Assembly: GCF_027620315.1 (NCBI RefSeq)
Contig: NZ_JAPNNL010000016.1
Span: 1 to 64,000 of the forward strand
Source: Nonomuraea corallina
GTDB taxonomy: Bacteria > Actinomycetota > Actinomycetes > Streptosporangiales > Streptosporangiaceae
Direction of reading: 5' to 3'
DNA: 64,000 nucleotides
A program made the position numbers and the translations under genes. Shown piece after piece: positions 39,827 to 47,480 of the stretch. Every line of letters begins with the position of its first letter. Positions within the stretch are counted from its first letter, which is position 1. The notes below the pieces were generated by a model. It did not search any database. It saw nothing but the letters and a program-made list of their open reading frames with translations, and was not told where the DNA came from.

Positions 39827-41392
39827 ATGCGCCAGCTGACCGCGCTCGACGCGCAGTTCCTCAACGTCGAGTCCGCGACCACCGCCGCGCACGTGGCGGG
39901 CCTGGCGATCCTCGACGCCAGCGACGGCCGTCTGGACCGTCAGGCGCTCGCCGAGCTCCTCATGGAGCGCCTGCATCTGGCGCCCGCGTTCACGCTGCGG
40001 CTGGTGGAGGTGCCGCTGGGCCTCGACCGCCCGTACTGGGCCGGCGACCCGGAGTTCGACATCGACAACCACCTGTTCGAGCTGACGCTGCCCGCGCCCG
40101 GCGGCGAGCGGCAGCTGGCGGAGGCGGTGGCGAAGATCCACGCCCGCCGGCTGGACCGGTCGCGCCCGCTGTGGGAGATGCATCTGATCCACGGGCTGGC
40201 CGGCGGGAAGGCCGGCGTCTACACGAAGGTCCACCACGCGGCGATCGACGGCGTCTCGGGCGCGGAGACGCTCGCCGCCCTTCTCGACCTGGCTCCCGGG
40301 GCCGGTCCTCGCGCCGTCGCGTGCAAGACCCAACCGGCCGCCGGGCCGGTCCAGGGCGACGGGGTGGTGCGGGAGCTGCCCACCGCCAAGGGAGGGACCG
40401 GCGTCGCGAAGACCCGCAAGGCGCGGGAGGCACGGGAGGTTCCAGGGCTGTTCGACATGCTGACGGGGGCGGCCGTCGCCGGGGTGACGCACCCCGCGCG
40501 GGCGCTGCGGTCCATCGTGCGGGCGGCCGGGGACCTGGACGCCATCCCGCTGGCGGCGAACGTGCCGGGATCGCGGCTGATCGCCAGGGCCGCCCGGATG
40601 GCGGTGGGCGACGCGCGCGAGCGGCCGCCGCTGCCCGGCCTGGCGGCGCCGCGCACCCCGTTCAACGGGCCGATCAGCCCGCGGCGTCACCTGGCGTTCG
40701 GGTCGGTGTCCTGGAAGGACGTCAAGAACGTCGCCAGGGCCAACGGCATGAGCGGCAACGACGTGGTCATGGCGCTGTGCACGACCGCGCTGCGGTCCTG
40801 GCTGATGGAGCGCGACGCGCTGCCCGACGAACCGCTGATCGCCGCCGTGCCCGTGGCGCTGCGCCCGGCCCGCGCGCAGGAGCGCGTCGGCAACCAGATC
40901 TCCGCCATGGTCGCCCCCCTGCCGACGGACACGGCCGATCCTCAGGAGCGGCTGCGGCTGGTCGGCAAGACGATGAACGCCGCCAAGCGCCGCTTCGCGC
41001 TGGCCCCCGCGAGCTGGCTGGGCGAGCTGTGCGCGCTGCTTCCCGCCCCGGTCACCGGTCTCGTCACGCCGGCGATCTTCCGGCTGGCCTCGGTGGCCTG
41101 CCCGCCGGTCAACCTGATCATCAGCAACGTGCCGGGCCCGCAGTTCCCGCTCTACCTGTGCGGGAGCCGGGTGCTGTCCTACTACCCGATGTCGGTGCTC
41201 AGCGACGCGACCGGCGGGGTGAACATCACCTGTTTCTCCTACGACGGCATGCTCGACTTCGGCGTCGTCGCCTGCCCGGAGCGGATGGACGACGTGTGGG
41301 GTCTGCTCGACCACCTGCGGCGGGCGCTGGACGAGCTGGTGGACAAGCCGGACGAGTACCGGGAGGCGGCGGCGGAGGTCCTGCCGGGCTGA
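39827..41392 (+). CDS. Wax ester synthase/diacylglycerol acyltransferase (WS/DGAT)
   Basis: 521 aa from ATG 39827 with AAGGGAG upstream. The N-terminal MRQLTALDAQFLNVESATTAAHVAGL and RSRPLWEMHLIHG are typical. The catalytic HHxxxDG is HHAAIDG (His136, His137, Asp141). Further conserved segments are FNGPISPRRHLAFGSVSWKDVK, NDVVMALCTTALRSWL, GNQISAMVAPLPTD, PPVNLIISNVPGPQFPLYLCG and NITCFSYDGMLDFGVV. The enzyme transfers acyl groups from CoA to diacylglycerol or fatty alcohols for storage lipid. It is monocistronic, 77 bp before an aldo/keto reductase gene. Confidence 0.93.
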   Translation: MRQLTALDAQFLNVESATTAAHVAGLAILDASDGRLDRQALAELLMERLHLAPAFTLRLVEVPLGLDRPYWAGDPEFDIDNHLFELTLPAPGGERQLAEAVAKIHARRLDRSRPLWEMHLIHGLAGGKAGVYTKVHHAAIDGVSGAETLAALLDLAPGAGPRAVACKTQPAAGPVQGDGVVRELPTAKGGTGVAKTRKAREAREVPGLFDMLTGAAVAGVTHPARALRSIVRAAGDLDAIPLAANVPGSRLIARAARMAVGDARERPPLPGLAAPRTPFNGPISPRRHLAFGSVSWKDVKNVARANGMSGNDVVMALCTTALRSWLMERDALPDEPLIAAVPVALRPARAQERVGNQISAMVAPLPTDTADPQERLRLVGKTMNAAKRRFALAPASWLGELCALLPAPVTGLVTPAIFRLASVACPPVNLIISNVPGPQFPLYLCGSRVLSYYPMSVLSDATGGVNITCFSYDGMLDFGVVACPERMDDVWGLLDHLRRALDELVDKPDEYREAAAEVLPG

Positions 41393-41469
41393 GCGCCGCC
41401 GCCACGGGCGCGGAGCTGTCGCGGTGGTGCCTCCTGAGGCGGTGGTGACGGCGTACGGATAATGGCCTG

Positions 41470-42399
41470 ATGAGATCGATAGGAACCACAGATCTGTCCG
41501 TCCACCCCCTCGCGCTGGGCACGAACGTGTTCGGCTGGACCGCCGACAAGGAAGCGTCCTTCGCGGTGCTCGACGCCTACGTCGAGGCGGGCGGCAACTT
41601 CATCGACACCGCCGACGTCTATCCGTACTGGGCCACGGGCGAGTCCTCCTCCGAGTTGATCATCGGCGAGTGGATGGAGAGCCGGGGCAACCGCGACCGC
41701 CTCGTGCTGGCCACCAAGGTCGGCATGCTGGAAGGGCTCAAAGGGCTGGCCCCGCAGACGATCAGGACGGCGGTGGAGGCGTCGCTGCGCCGGTTGCGCA
41801 CCGACCGCGTCGATCTCTACTGGGCGCACGTCGACGACCGCGACACGCCGCTGGAGGAGACGCTGGGCACGTTCGGCGAGCTGATCGGCGAGGGGAAGGT
41901 GCGCCACATCGGCGCGTCCAACCACGGCCCCGCCCGGCTGGCCGAGGCGCTGAGGGTGTCCGACGAGAACGGGCTGCCCCGGTACGTGGCGCTGCAGCAG
42001 CCGTACAACCTGGTCGAGCGGGCGTACGAGGGAGAGCTGCGGGACGTGGTCGCCAGGGAGGGGCTGTCGAGCACTCCCTACTGGGGGCTGGCGCGGGGGT
42101 TCCTGACCGGGAAGTACGCGGGCGGGGCGGCGGTCGACAGCCCGCGCGCGGGGTCGGCCGCCCACTACCTGAAGACGGAGCACGGGCGCAGGGCGTCGGA
42201 GGCGCTGGCCAAGGTGGCGGCCGCGCGGCAGGCGGAGCAGGCGACGGTGGCGCTGGCGTGGCTGGCCGCACAGCCGACGGTGGCCGCGCCGATCGCCAGC
42301 GCGCGCAACGTGGAGCAGTTGGGGCCGCTGCTGGCCGCGGCCGAGCTGGAGCTGACTCCGGAGGAGCTGCGCGTGCTCGACGAGGCGTCCCGGCCGTAA
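41470..42399 (+). CDS. Aldo/keto reductase
   Basis: 309 aa. The start MRSIGTTDLSVHPLALGTNVFGWT is followed by FIDTADVYPYW (Asp/Tyr), VLATKVGM (Lys), LYWAHVDDRDTPLEETLGTF (His), and AWLAAQPTVAAPIASARNVEQLGPLL at the cofactor end. The catalytic tetrad is complete. It differs clearly from the reductase at 23135, so the two are not recent duplicates. It is convergent with the GGPP synthase gene, 29 bp apart; a role in terpenoid tailoring is possible but only positional. Confidence 0.9.
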   Translation: MRSIGTTDLSVHPLALGTNVFGWTADKEASFAVLDAYVEAGGNFIDTADVYPYWATGESSSELIIGEWMESRGNRDRLVLATKVGMLEGLKGLAPQTIRTAVEASLRRLRTDRVDLYWAHVDDRDTPLEETLGTFGELIGEGKVRHIGASNHGPARLAEALRVSDENGLPRYVALQQPYNLVERAYEGELRDVVAREGLSSTPYWGLARGFLTGKYAGGAAVDSPRAGSAAHYLKTEHGRRASEALAKVAAARQAEQATVALAWLAAQPTVAAPIASARNVEQLGPLLAAAELELTPEELRVLDEASRP

Positions 42400-42428
42400 C
42401 CGCGGGCGCGTCAGTGGATGCCGGCGCG

Positions 42429-43448
42429 TCAGTGGATGCGGTCGATCAGGGAGCCGCAGAGGGCGCGCAGGTCGGCGGCGTCCGGCAGGCAGGCGTCCAT
42501 GGTGTCCAGCGCGGACGAGAGGTAGTGGTCCGCCAGAGCCTCCGCTTCGGCGCGTCCGCCGGCCTCCTCGACGAGGCGGGCGGCATGCCTGACCGCCTCG
42601 TCGTCCGCGGCGCCCGCGGCGAGGAGTGCGGCGAGGTCGCGGGCGGCGGCGCCGTCGGTGGCGAGGGCGGCGAGCACCGGATAGGTCTTCTTGCCGCGCC
42701 GCAGGTCGCTGTCGGCGGGTTTGCCGGTGACGGTGGGGTCGCCCCAGATGCCGAGGATGTCGTCGGCGAGCTGGAAGGCGACGCCGAGCTCACGGCCCAT
42801 CCGCCACATACGCGGGGCCAGCTCCGCCCCGCCGCCGAGGACGACGCCGGTGGCCGCGGCGGCGCCGAGCAGGCCGCCGGTCTTGCCCAGGGTCATCTCG
42901 GTGTACTCGTCGACGGTCACGGCGCCGGGGCCGCGCCACGGCCGGTCCTCGAAGGCCATGTCGGCGGTCTGGCCCTGGACGAGTTCCATGAGGGCCGACG
43001 ACAGGTAGGGCATGGCCTCGGCGGAGCCGGCGAGCTGGGCGACGGCGAGCGCCAGGAGCGCGTCGCCGGCCAGCAGCGCGGGGCCGGTGCCGTACGCCTT
43101 CCACAGGGCCGGGCGGTGCCTGCGCCGCTCGTCGAGGTCGATGATGTCGTCGTGGACGAGGGAGAAGGCGTGCACCAGCTCGACCGCGACGGCCGCCGGC
43201 ACCGCCGACGCGGCGTCCGCGCCCGCGGCCTCGGCGCAGAGCAGGGCGATGGCCGGCCGCACGCTCTTGCCCACGTTGCCCTCGTACGGCCGTCCGTGGG
43301 CGTCGGCCCAGCCGAGGGTGAACGACGCCATCCTGGCGCTCCACGGGTGCAGGGCCGACACCGCCTCGCGCAGGGCGGGCTCGAAGAGACGCCGGCAACG
43401 AACGATCACCTCATCGGCCGGTGGGATGTCCCACTCAGCGGCATCCAC
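42429..43448 (-). CDS. Polyprenyl (geranylgeranyl) diphosphate synthase
   Basis: 339 aa, all-helical isoprenyl synthase. The first Asp-rich motif DDIIDLDERRR is at about 100-110, with preceding GKSVRPAIALLCAEAAG. The second is FQLADDILGIWGD at about 226-237. LMELVQGQTADMAFE and EMTLGKTGGLLGAAA are also typical. It condenses IPP with allylic diphosphates. Being divergently transcribed 126 bp from a P450-terpene synthase-cyclase operon, it most likely supplies GGPP for a diterpene. A ribosome-binding site GGGAGGTGAG precedes the ATG. Confidence 0.92.
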   Translation of the reverse strand: MDAAEWDIPPADEVIVRCRRLFEPALREAVSALHPWSARMASFTLGWADAHGRPYEGNVGKSVRPAIALLCAEAAGADAASAVPAAVAVELVHAFSLVHDDIIDLDERRRHRPALWKAYGTGPALLAGDALLALAVAQLAGSAEAMPYLSSALMELVQGQTADMAFEDRPWRGPGAVTVDEYTEMTLGKTGGLLGAAAATGVVLGGGAELAPRMWRMGRELGVAFQLADDILGIWGDPTVTGKPADSDLRRGKKTYPVLAALATDGAAARDLAALLAAGAADDEAVRHAARLVEEAGGRAEAEALADHYLSSALDTMDACLPDAADLRALCGSLIDRIH

Positions 43449-43464
43449 GGCTCACCTCCCACTC

Positions 43465-43488
43465 GATCTTGAATCTACAGGCAAGATC
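43465..43488. promoter_or_regulatory. Inverted repeat in the GGPPS/P450 divergent promoter
   Basis: GATCTTG (43465-43471) pairs with CAAGATC (43482-43488) across a 10-base spacer, a symmetric operator-like site 17 bp upstream of the GGPPS start and 86 bp upstream of the P450 start. No regulator gene is present in the cluster. Confidence 0.55.
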
Positions 43489-43573
43489 ATGTGATACTCC
43501 ATCCTAGATTTGGCTTTTGTGGGCAAATGTCCCCTCTGCTGGGGCAGCGTGATGCGGGCTTGGAGGCACGACC

Positions 43574-44932
43574 GTGGCGACCAGCGCCTCCCCCATCCGG
43601 ACCCTTCCGTTCCTCAGCAGGCTCACCAAGCACCACCGGATCCCCGTCCACGCCCTGGAGGAGGCCTCCGAACAGGCGGGAGGCGAGCTCGTCCGGCTCA
43701 ACATGGGTCCGTTCCGCCCGTACCTGGTGACCCATCCCGACCACGTCCAGCACGTGCTGGTCCAGAACCAGTCCAACTTCGTCCGCGAGGGCATGTTCTG
43801 GGAGCCCCTCGCGCCGCTGCTCGGCGAGGGCATCCTGTCGGACGGCGCGACGTGGGCCGAGAGCCGGCGGATCCTGCAGCCGCTCTTCACGGCCCGGTAC
43901 GTCAACGCGCTGGCCGAGCAGATGGGGGTGATCATCAACGAGCTGATCGACGAGACGATCACCCCGGGCCGGCCGTTCGACATCTCTCGGGGCATCTCGG
44001 CCATCGTGCACCCGACGATCGTCCGGCTGTTCTTCGGCTCGAAGATCTCCGTGGCGGACATCGCCCGGCTGGTGCCGGCCTACGACGTCGCGGTCACCGC
44101 CAAGGCCATGCGGCTGGTGATGCCGTTCGTGCCGGAGGGTGTGCCGATGCCGGGCGACAGGGCGTTCCGGCGCGCGATCAAGGCCATCGACGCGGTCGTG
44201 TACCCCCGGATCCGGGAGGCCAGGGAGCGCGCGCGGCAGGGCCTGGACCAGGACAGCGTGGACGTCGTCGCGCGCCTGGTCAAGGCACGCGAGGACGTCC
44301 CGGGCGAGGAGGGCGAGCGCCGGATCAGGGACGACCTGGTGGCCATGCACGGCGCCTCCACCGAGACCTCCGCCACGGCGCTGACCTGGGTGTGGCCGAT
44401 CCTCGACGCCCACCCGGGGGTCGCCGCCAAGGTGTACGAGGAGATCGACCGGGTGGTGGGCGCCGACCCGGTGAGCACCGAGCACCTGCCGCACCTGCCG
44501 TACCTGAAGATGTTCGTCAGCGAGCTGCTGCGCTGCTACCCGCCGGGCTGGATCCTGCCGCGCAAGGCCGTGGCGCCGGACGTGATCGGCGGGGTCGAGA
44601 TCGAGGCCGGGTCCACCGTGCTGCTCAGCCCGTACCTGACCCACCGGCTGACGGAGTTCTGGGACGCGCCGTCGGTGTTCGACCCGGAGAGGTTCGCGCC
44701 GGGGCGGGAGTCGGGGCGGCACCGGTACGCCTACTGGCCGTTCGGCGCGGGCCCGCACGTCTGCCTGGGGCAGCACCTGTTCATGATGGAGGCGCCGCTG
44801 CTGATCGCCGGCATCCTCCGCAAGTACCGGCCGGTGGTGCACATCGACCGTCCGGTGACCCCGCGCCTGGCCTCCTCGCTGCGCCCGCCGCCCGGCCTGA
44901 CCATGACCCTCGTCCCGGCAGGGCGCTCGTGA
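43574..44932 (+). CDS. Cytochrome P450
   Basis: 452 aa from GTG 43574. The I-helix oxygen-activation segment is AMHGASTETSATALTWV, the ExxR is SELLRCYPP, and the haem-binding loop is YWPFGAGPHVCLGQHLFMMEA with the ligating Cys. It has no membrane anchor and needs external ferredoxin partners, none encoded here. Its stop overlaps the start of the class I terpene synthase (GTGA), so it is the first gene of the diterpene operon and probably oxidises the cyclised hydrocarbon or alcohol. Confidence 0.93.
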   Translation: MATSASPIRTLPFLSRLTKHHRIPVHALEEASEQAGGELVRLNMGPFRPYLVTHPDHVQHVLVQNQSNFVREGMFWEPLAPLLGEGILSDGATWAESRRILQPLFTARYVNALAEQMGVIINELIDETITPGRPFDISRGISAIVHPTIVRLFFGSKISVADIARLVPAYDVAVTAKAMRLVMPFVPEGVPMPGDRAFRRAIKAIDAVVYPRIREARERARQGLDQDSVDVVARLVKAREDVPGEEGERRIRDDLVAMHGASTETSATALTWVWPILDAHPGVAAKVYEEIDRVVGADPVSTEHLPHLPYLKMFVSELLRCYPPGWILPRKAVAPDVIGGVEIEAGSTVLLSPYLTHRLTEFWDAPSVFDPERFAPGRESGRHRYAYWPFGAGPHVCLGQHLFMMEAPLLIAGILRKYRPVVHIDRPVTPRLASSLRPPPGLTMTLVPAGRS

Positions 44933-45813
44933 ACGATGCCGGCGCGCTGGCCGCCGCCGGGCGGACGTGCGCGCTCGCGGTGAGCGCCGGGCGGGACCTG
45001 GAGCGGTGGGCGGCGGGGTACGAGGGCCTGTTCCCGCGTGAGTCGTTCGACTCCGGCCTCTACGGGTCGCTGGCGCTGGCCGGCGCGTTCGGCTCGCCGT
45101 GGGCGGAGCCGGCCGCGCTGCGCGGGGTCAACCGGGCGTCGCTGCTGGTGTTCGCGGTGGACCGGCTGTTCGACGAGGAGGCGGCCACCCACGACGCCGT
45201 GACGGCGCTGCGCGCGACCTGTGCGGCGGCCGGGGCCGGGCTCGCGGCCGGGTCCGCGGTCCCGTCCCACGCGCTCGCCGCCCGCTGCCTGTCCGACCTG
45301 CGCGCCGAGCTGGCCGCCGCGCCCGCGTTCGCCGCGCTGGAGGCGGACTGGCGGGACCGGCTGGAGCTCATGCTCGGGGCGATGGCCCGCGAGTGGGAGT
45401 GGAGCCGGGGCCGGGACAGGCCCGGCCTGGAGGAGTACCTGGCCAACGCCGGCAGCAGCGGCGCCCTGTTCATCGCCGTCTCCCACTGGATCTACACCGG
45501 CGCGGTCACCGCCCCCGGCGACCTGGCACGGCTGCGGGCCGCCGGCGAGACGACCCAGCGCTACCTGCGGCTGCTCAACGACCTGGCCACGCACCGCAGG
45601 GAGTCGGCGTCCGGCGACGTCAACGCCCTCACCCTGGGCCTGACGGCGGACGAGGTGAACGCGCGCGCGGCCGAGCTGTCGCGCGAGGCCGCCGCGCTGA
45701 TAGAGCCGCTGCGCGACGACCTCCCGCGGGCCGCCGAGTACCTCTGGTGGCAGCTCCACTACAGCGCGGGCTTCTACGGGCTGTCCGATTTCTGGGCTTC
45801 GAGGCAATCATGA
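44929..45813 (+). CDS. Class I terpene synthase (diterpene synthase)
   Basis: 294 aa from GTG 44929, compact single alpha domain. The NSE Mg2+ motif is NDLATHRRE (residues 216-224), with the helix RYLRLL before it. The first acidic motif reads LVFAVDRLFDEEA (Asp78, Asp82, Glu83, Glu84) instead of canonical DDxxD. WHY-like aromatics near the end (LWWQLHYSAGFYGL) fit a terpene synthase. It probably ionises the bicyclic diphosphate made by the next gene's product. It overlaps both neighbours by 4 bp (GTGA, ATGA), giving a tightly coupled three-gene operon. Confidence 0.82.
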   Translation: MNDAGALAAAGRTCALAVSAGRDLERWAAGYEGLFPRESFDSGLYGSLALAGAFGSPWAEPAALRGVNRASLLVFAVDRLFDEEAATHDAVTALRATCAAAGAGLAAGSAVPSHALAARCLSDLRAELAAAPAFAALEADWRDRLELMLGAMAREWEWSRGRDRPGLEEYLANAGSSGALFIAVSHWIYTGAVTAPGDLARLRAAGETTQRYLRLLNDLATHRRESASGDVNALTLGLTADEVNARAAELSREAAALIEPLRDDLPRAAEYLWWQLHYSAGFYGLSDFWASRQS

Positions 45814-47348
45814 CCACTGACATCGCCCGCCGCGCCGCCGACCTCGTCACCGGCCTCATGACCATGCCGTGGGGCCAGGTGTCCCCTTCGGTGTACGAGA
45901 CGGGACGGCTGGTCACGCTGGCCCCCTGGCTCGCCGGTCATCGGGAGCGGATCGCGTTCCTGCTGGCCGAGCAGAGCGCGGACGGCTCCTGGGGTCAGCC
46001 GGGCGGGTATCGGCTCGTACCGACGCTGAGCGCCACGGAGGCGCTGATGAGCGCGGCGTGGGACGCCGGCGACGAGGTGCTGCGGGCCGCGAAGGCGGGG
46101 CTGGAGGCGTCGCGGCGCATGCTCGCCGAGCGGCCCGAGCTGCCGGACACCCCGGCCATCGACCTCATCGTGCCCTCGCTGGTGGCGCTCATCGACGCGC
46201 ACGGCATGGGCGAGCCGCTGGAGTGTCCGCCCGGGCTGGACGGCTCGCGGCTGGGGCTGCTCAGGCGGCTGCTGGAGTCGGGCGGCAACCCGCCGCAGAA
46301 GGTGCTGCACGTGCTGGAGGCCGTGCTCCCCCCGCGGACGGCGCTCCCCCCGCGGACGGCACTCCCCCCGCAGACGGCGCCGGACGAGTGGGCGGACGCG
46401 GTGCGGCCGACGCCGATCGGCACGGTCGGCGCGTCGCCGGCGGCCACGGCCGCGTGGCTCGGCCGCTCCGCGCCGCCCGACCCGGCGGATCCGGCCCGGC
46501 ATCACCTGGAGGCGGTGGTCAAGCGGTTCGGCGGGCCGGTGCCGGTCGGCCTGCCGATCACGGTCTTCGAGCGCGGCTGGGTGCTGAGCTGGCTGGCCAG
46601 GGCGGGCGTCCCTGTCGAGGCGCCGCCGGAGATGATCGCCGACCTGCGAGCGGCGATCACCCCGGAGGGCACGCCGGCCGGGGCCGGGCTGCCGGCCGAC
46701 GCGGACACCACCAGCGTCGTCCTCTACGCGCTGGCCATGCTGGAGGCGCCCTGCGACCCGGCCCCGCTGCTGCGGTTCGACGCGGGCACGCACTTCTGCA
46801 CCTGGCAGGGCGAGGACGGCTTCTCGCCCAGCGTCAACGCCCACGTGCTGGACGCGTTCGGCCAGTACGTGCGCGTCAGGCCGGCCGCGGCCGAGCGGTA
46901 CGGGCCGGTGATGGCCCGGGTGGCCGGGTGGCTGACCGGATGTCAGCGGCCCGACGGGAGCTGGGACGACCGGTGGCACGCCTCCCCCTACTACGCGACG
47001 CTGGCCTGCGCGCTGGCGCTGGGCGAGTTCGGCGGGCCGGCGTACGCCGGCGCGGTGCGGCGGGCCCGGGAGTGGGTCCTGGCCACGCAGCGCGACGACG
47101 GGTCGTGGGGGCGGTGGGCGGGCATGCCGGAGGAGACCGCCTACGCCGTGCAGACGCTGTTGCTGACAGGACCGGAGCCGGACGAGGCCGCTAAGCGGGC
47201 AGCAGGGCGCGGATACGACCATCTTCTCCAGATGGTTGATTTACCGCACTTCCCGCCAATGTGGCATGACAAGGACCTTTACTCACCGACAGCCATTGTG
47301 CGAGCCGCGGTGCTGGCCGCCCTGCATGTGGCGAAGATGCACGTGTAA
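45810..47348 (+). CDS. Class II diterpene cyclase (halimadienyl/copalyl-type)
   Basis: 512 aa beta-gamma domain cyclase. The general-acid motif is DADTTS (Asp297, Asp299, Thr300): DxDT rather than DxDD, the form I recall for the M. tuberculosis halimadienyl diphosphate synthase Rv3377c. QW-like turns are ADGSWGQPGGY, CQRPDGSWDDRWH and TQRDDGSWGRW. It protonates and cyclises GGPP to a bicyclic diphosphate. A three-fold 18-bp repeat (46326-46379) encodes ALPPRT/LPPQT units in a linker near residue 175. Start ATG 45810 overlaps the stop of the class I gene. Confidence 0.9.
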   Translation: MTTDIARRAADLVTGLMTMPWGQVSPSVYETGRLVTLAPWLAGHRERIAFLLAEQSADGSWGQPGGYRLVPTLSATEALMSAAWDAGDEVLRAAKAGLEASRRMLAERPELPDTPAIDLIVPSLVALIDAHGMGEPLECPPGLDGSRLGLLRRLLESGGNPPQKVLHVLEAVLPPRTALPPRTALPPQTAPDEWADAVRPTPIGTVGASPAATAAWLGRSAPPDPADPARHHLEAVVKRFGGPVPVGLPITVFERGWVLSWLARAGVPVEAPPEMIADLRAAITPEGTPAGAGLPADADTTSVVLYALAMLEAPCDPAPLLRFDAGTHFCTWQGEDGFSPSVNAHVLDAFGQYVRVRPAAAERYGPVMARVAGWLTGCQRPDGSWDDRWHASPYYATLACALALGEFGGPAYAGAVRRAREWVLATQRDDGSWGRWAGMPEETAYAVQTLLLTGPEPDEAAKRAAGRGYDHLLQMVDLPHFPPMWHDKDLYSPTAIVRAAVLAALHVAKMHV

Positions 47349-47379
47349 CACTAAATTAATCGGATAAATCGGACATAGG

Positions 47380-47408
47380 CCCTCAATCGTGCCGATTTGC
47401 GTTGAGGG
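47380..47408 (+). terminator. Putative terminator of the diterpene operon
   Basis: CCCTCAA (47380-47386) pairs with TTGAGGG (47402-47408) over 15 bases, 31 bp past the cyclase stop, in an AT-richer stretch. The stem is only 7 bp. Confidence 0.4.
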
Positions 47409-47480
47409 AGTACTACCGCATTGCTAGGGTGACCCGGGTGTCAGATTCCCTGTGTGCCTATTCCGCTGCCTTGACAAGGT

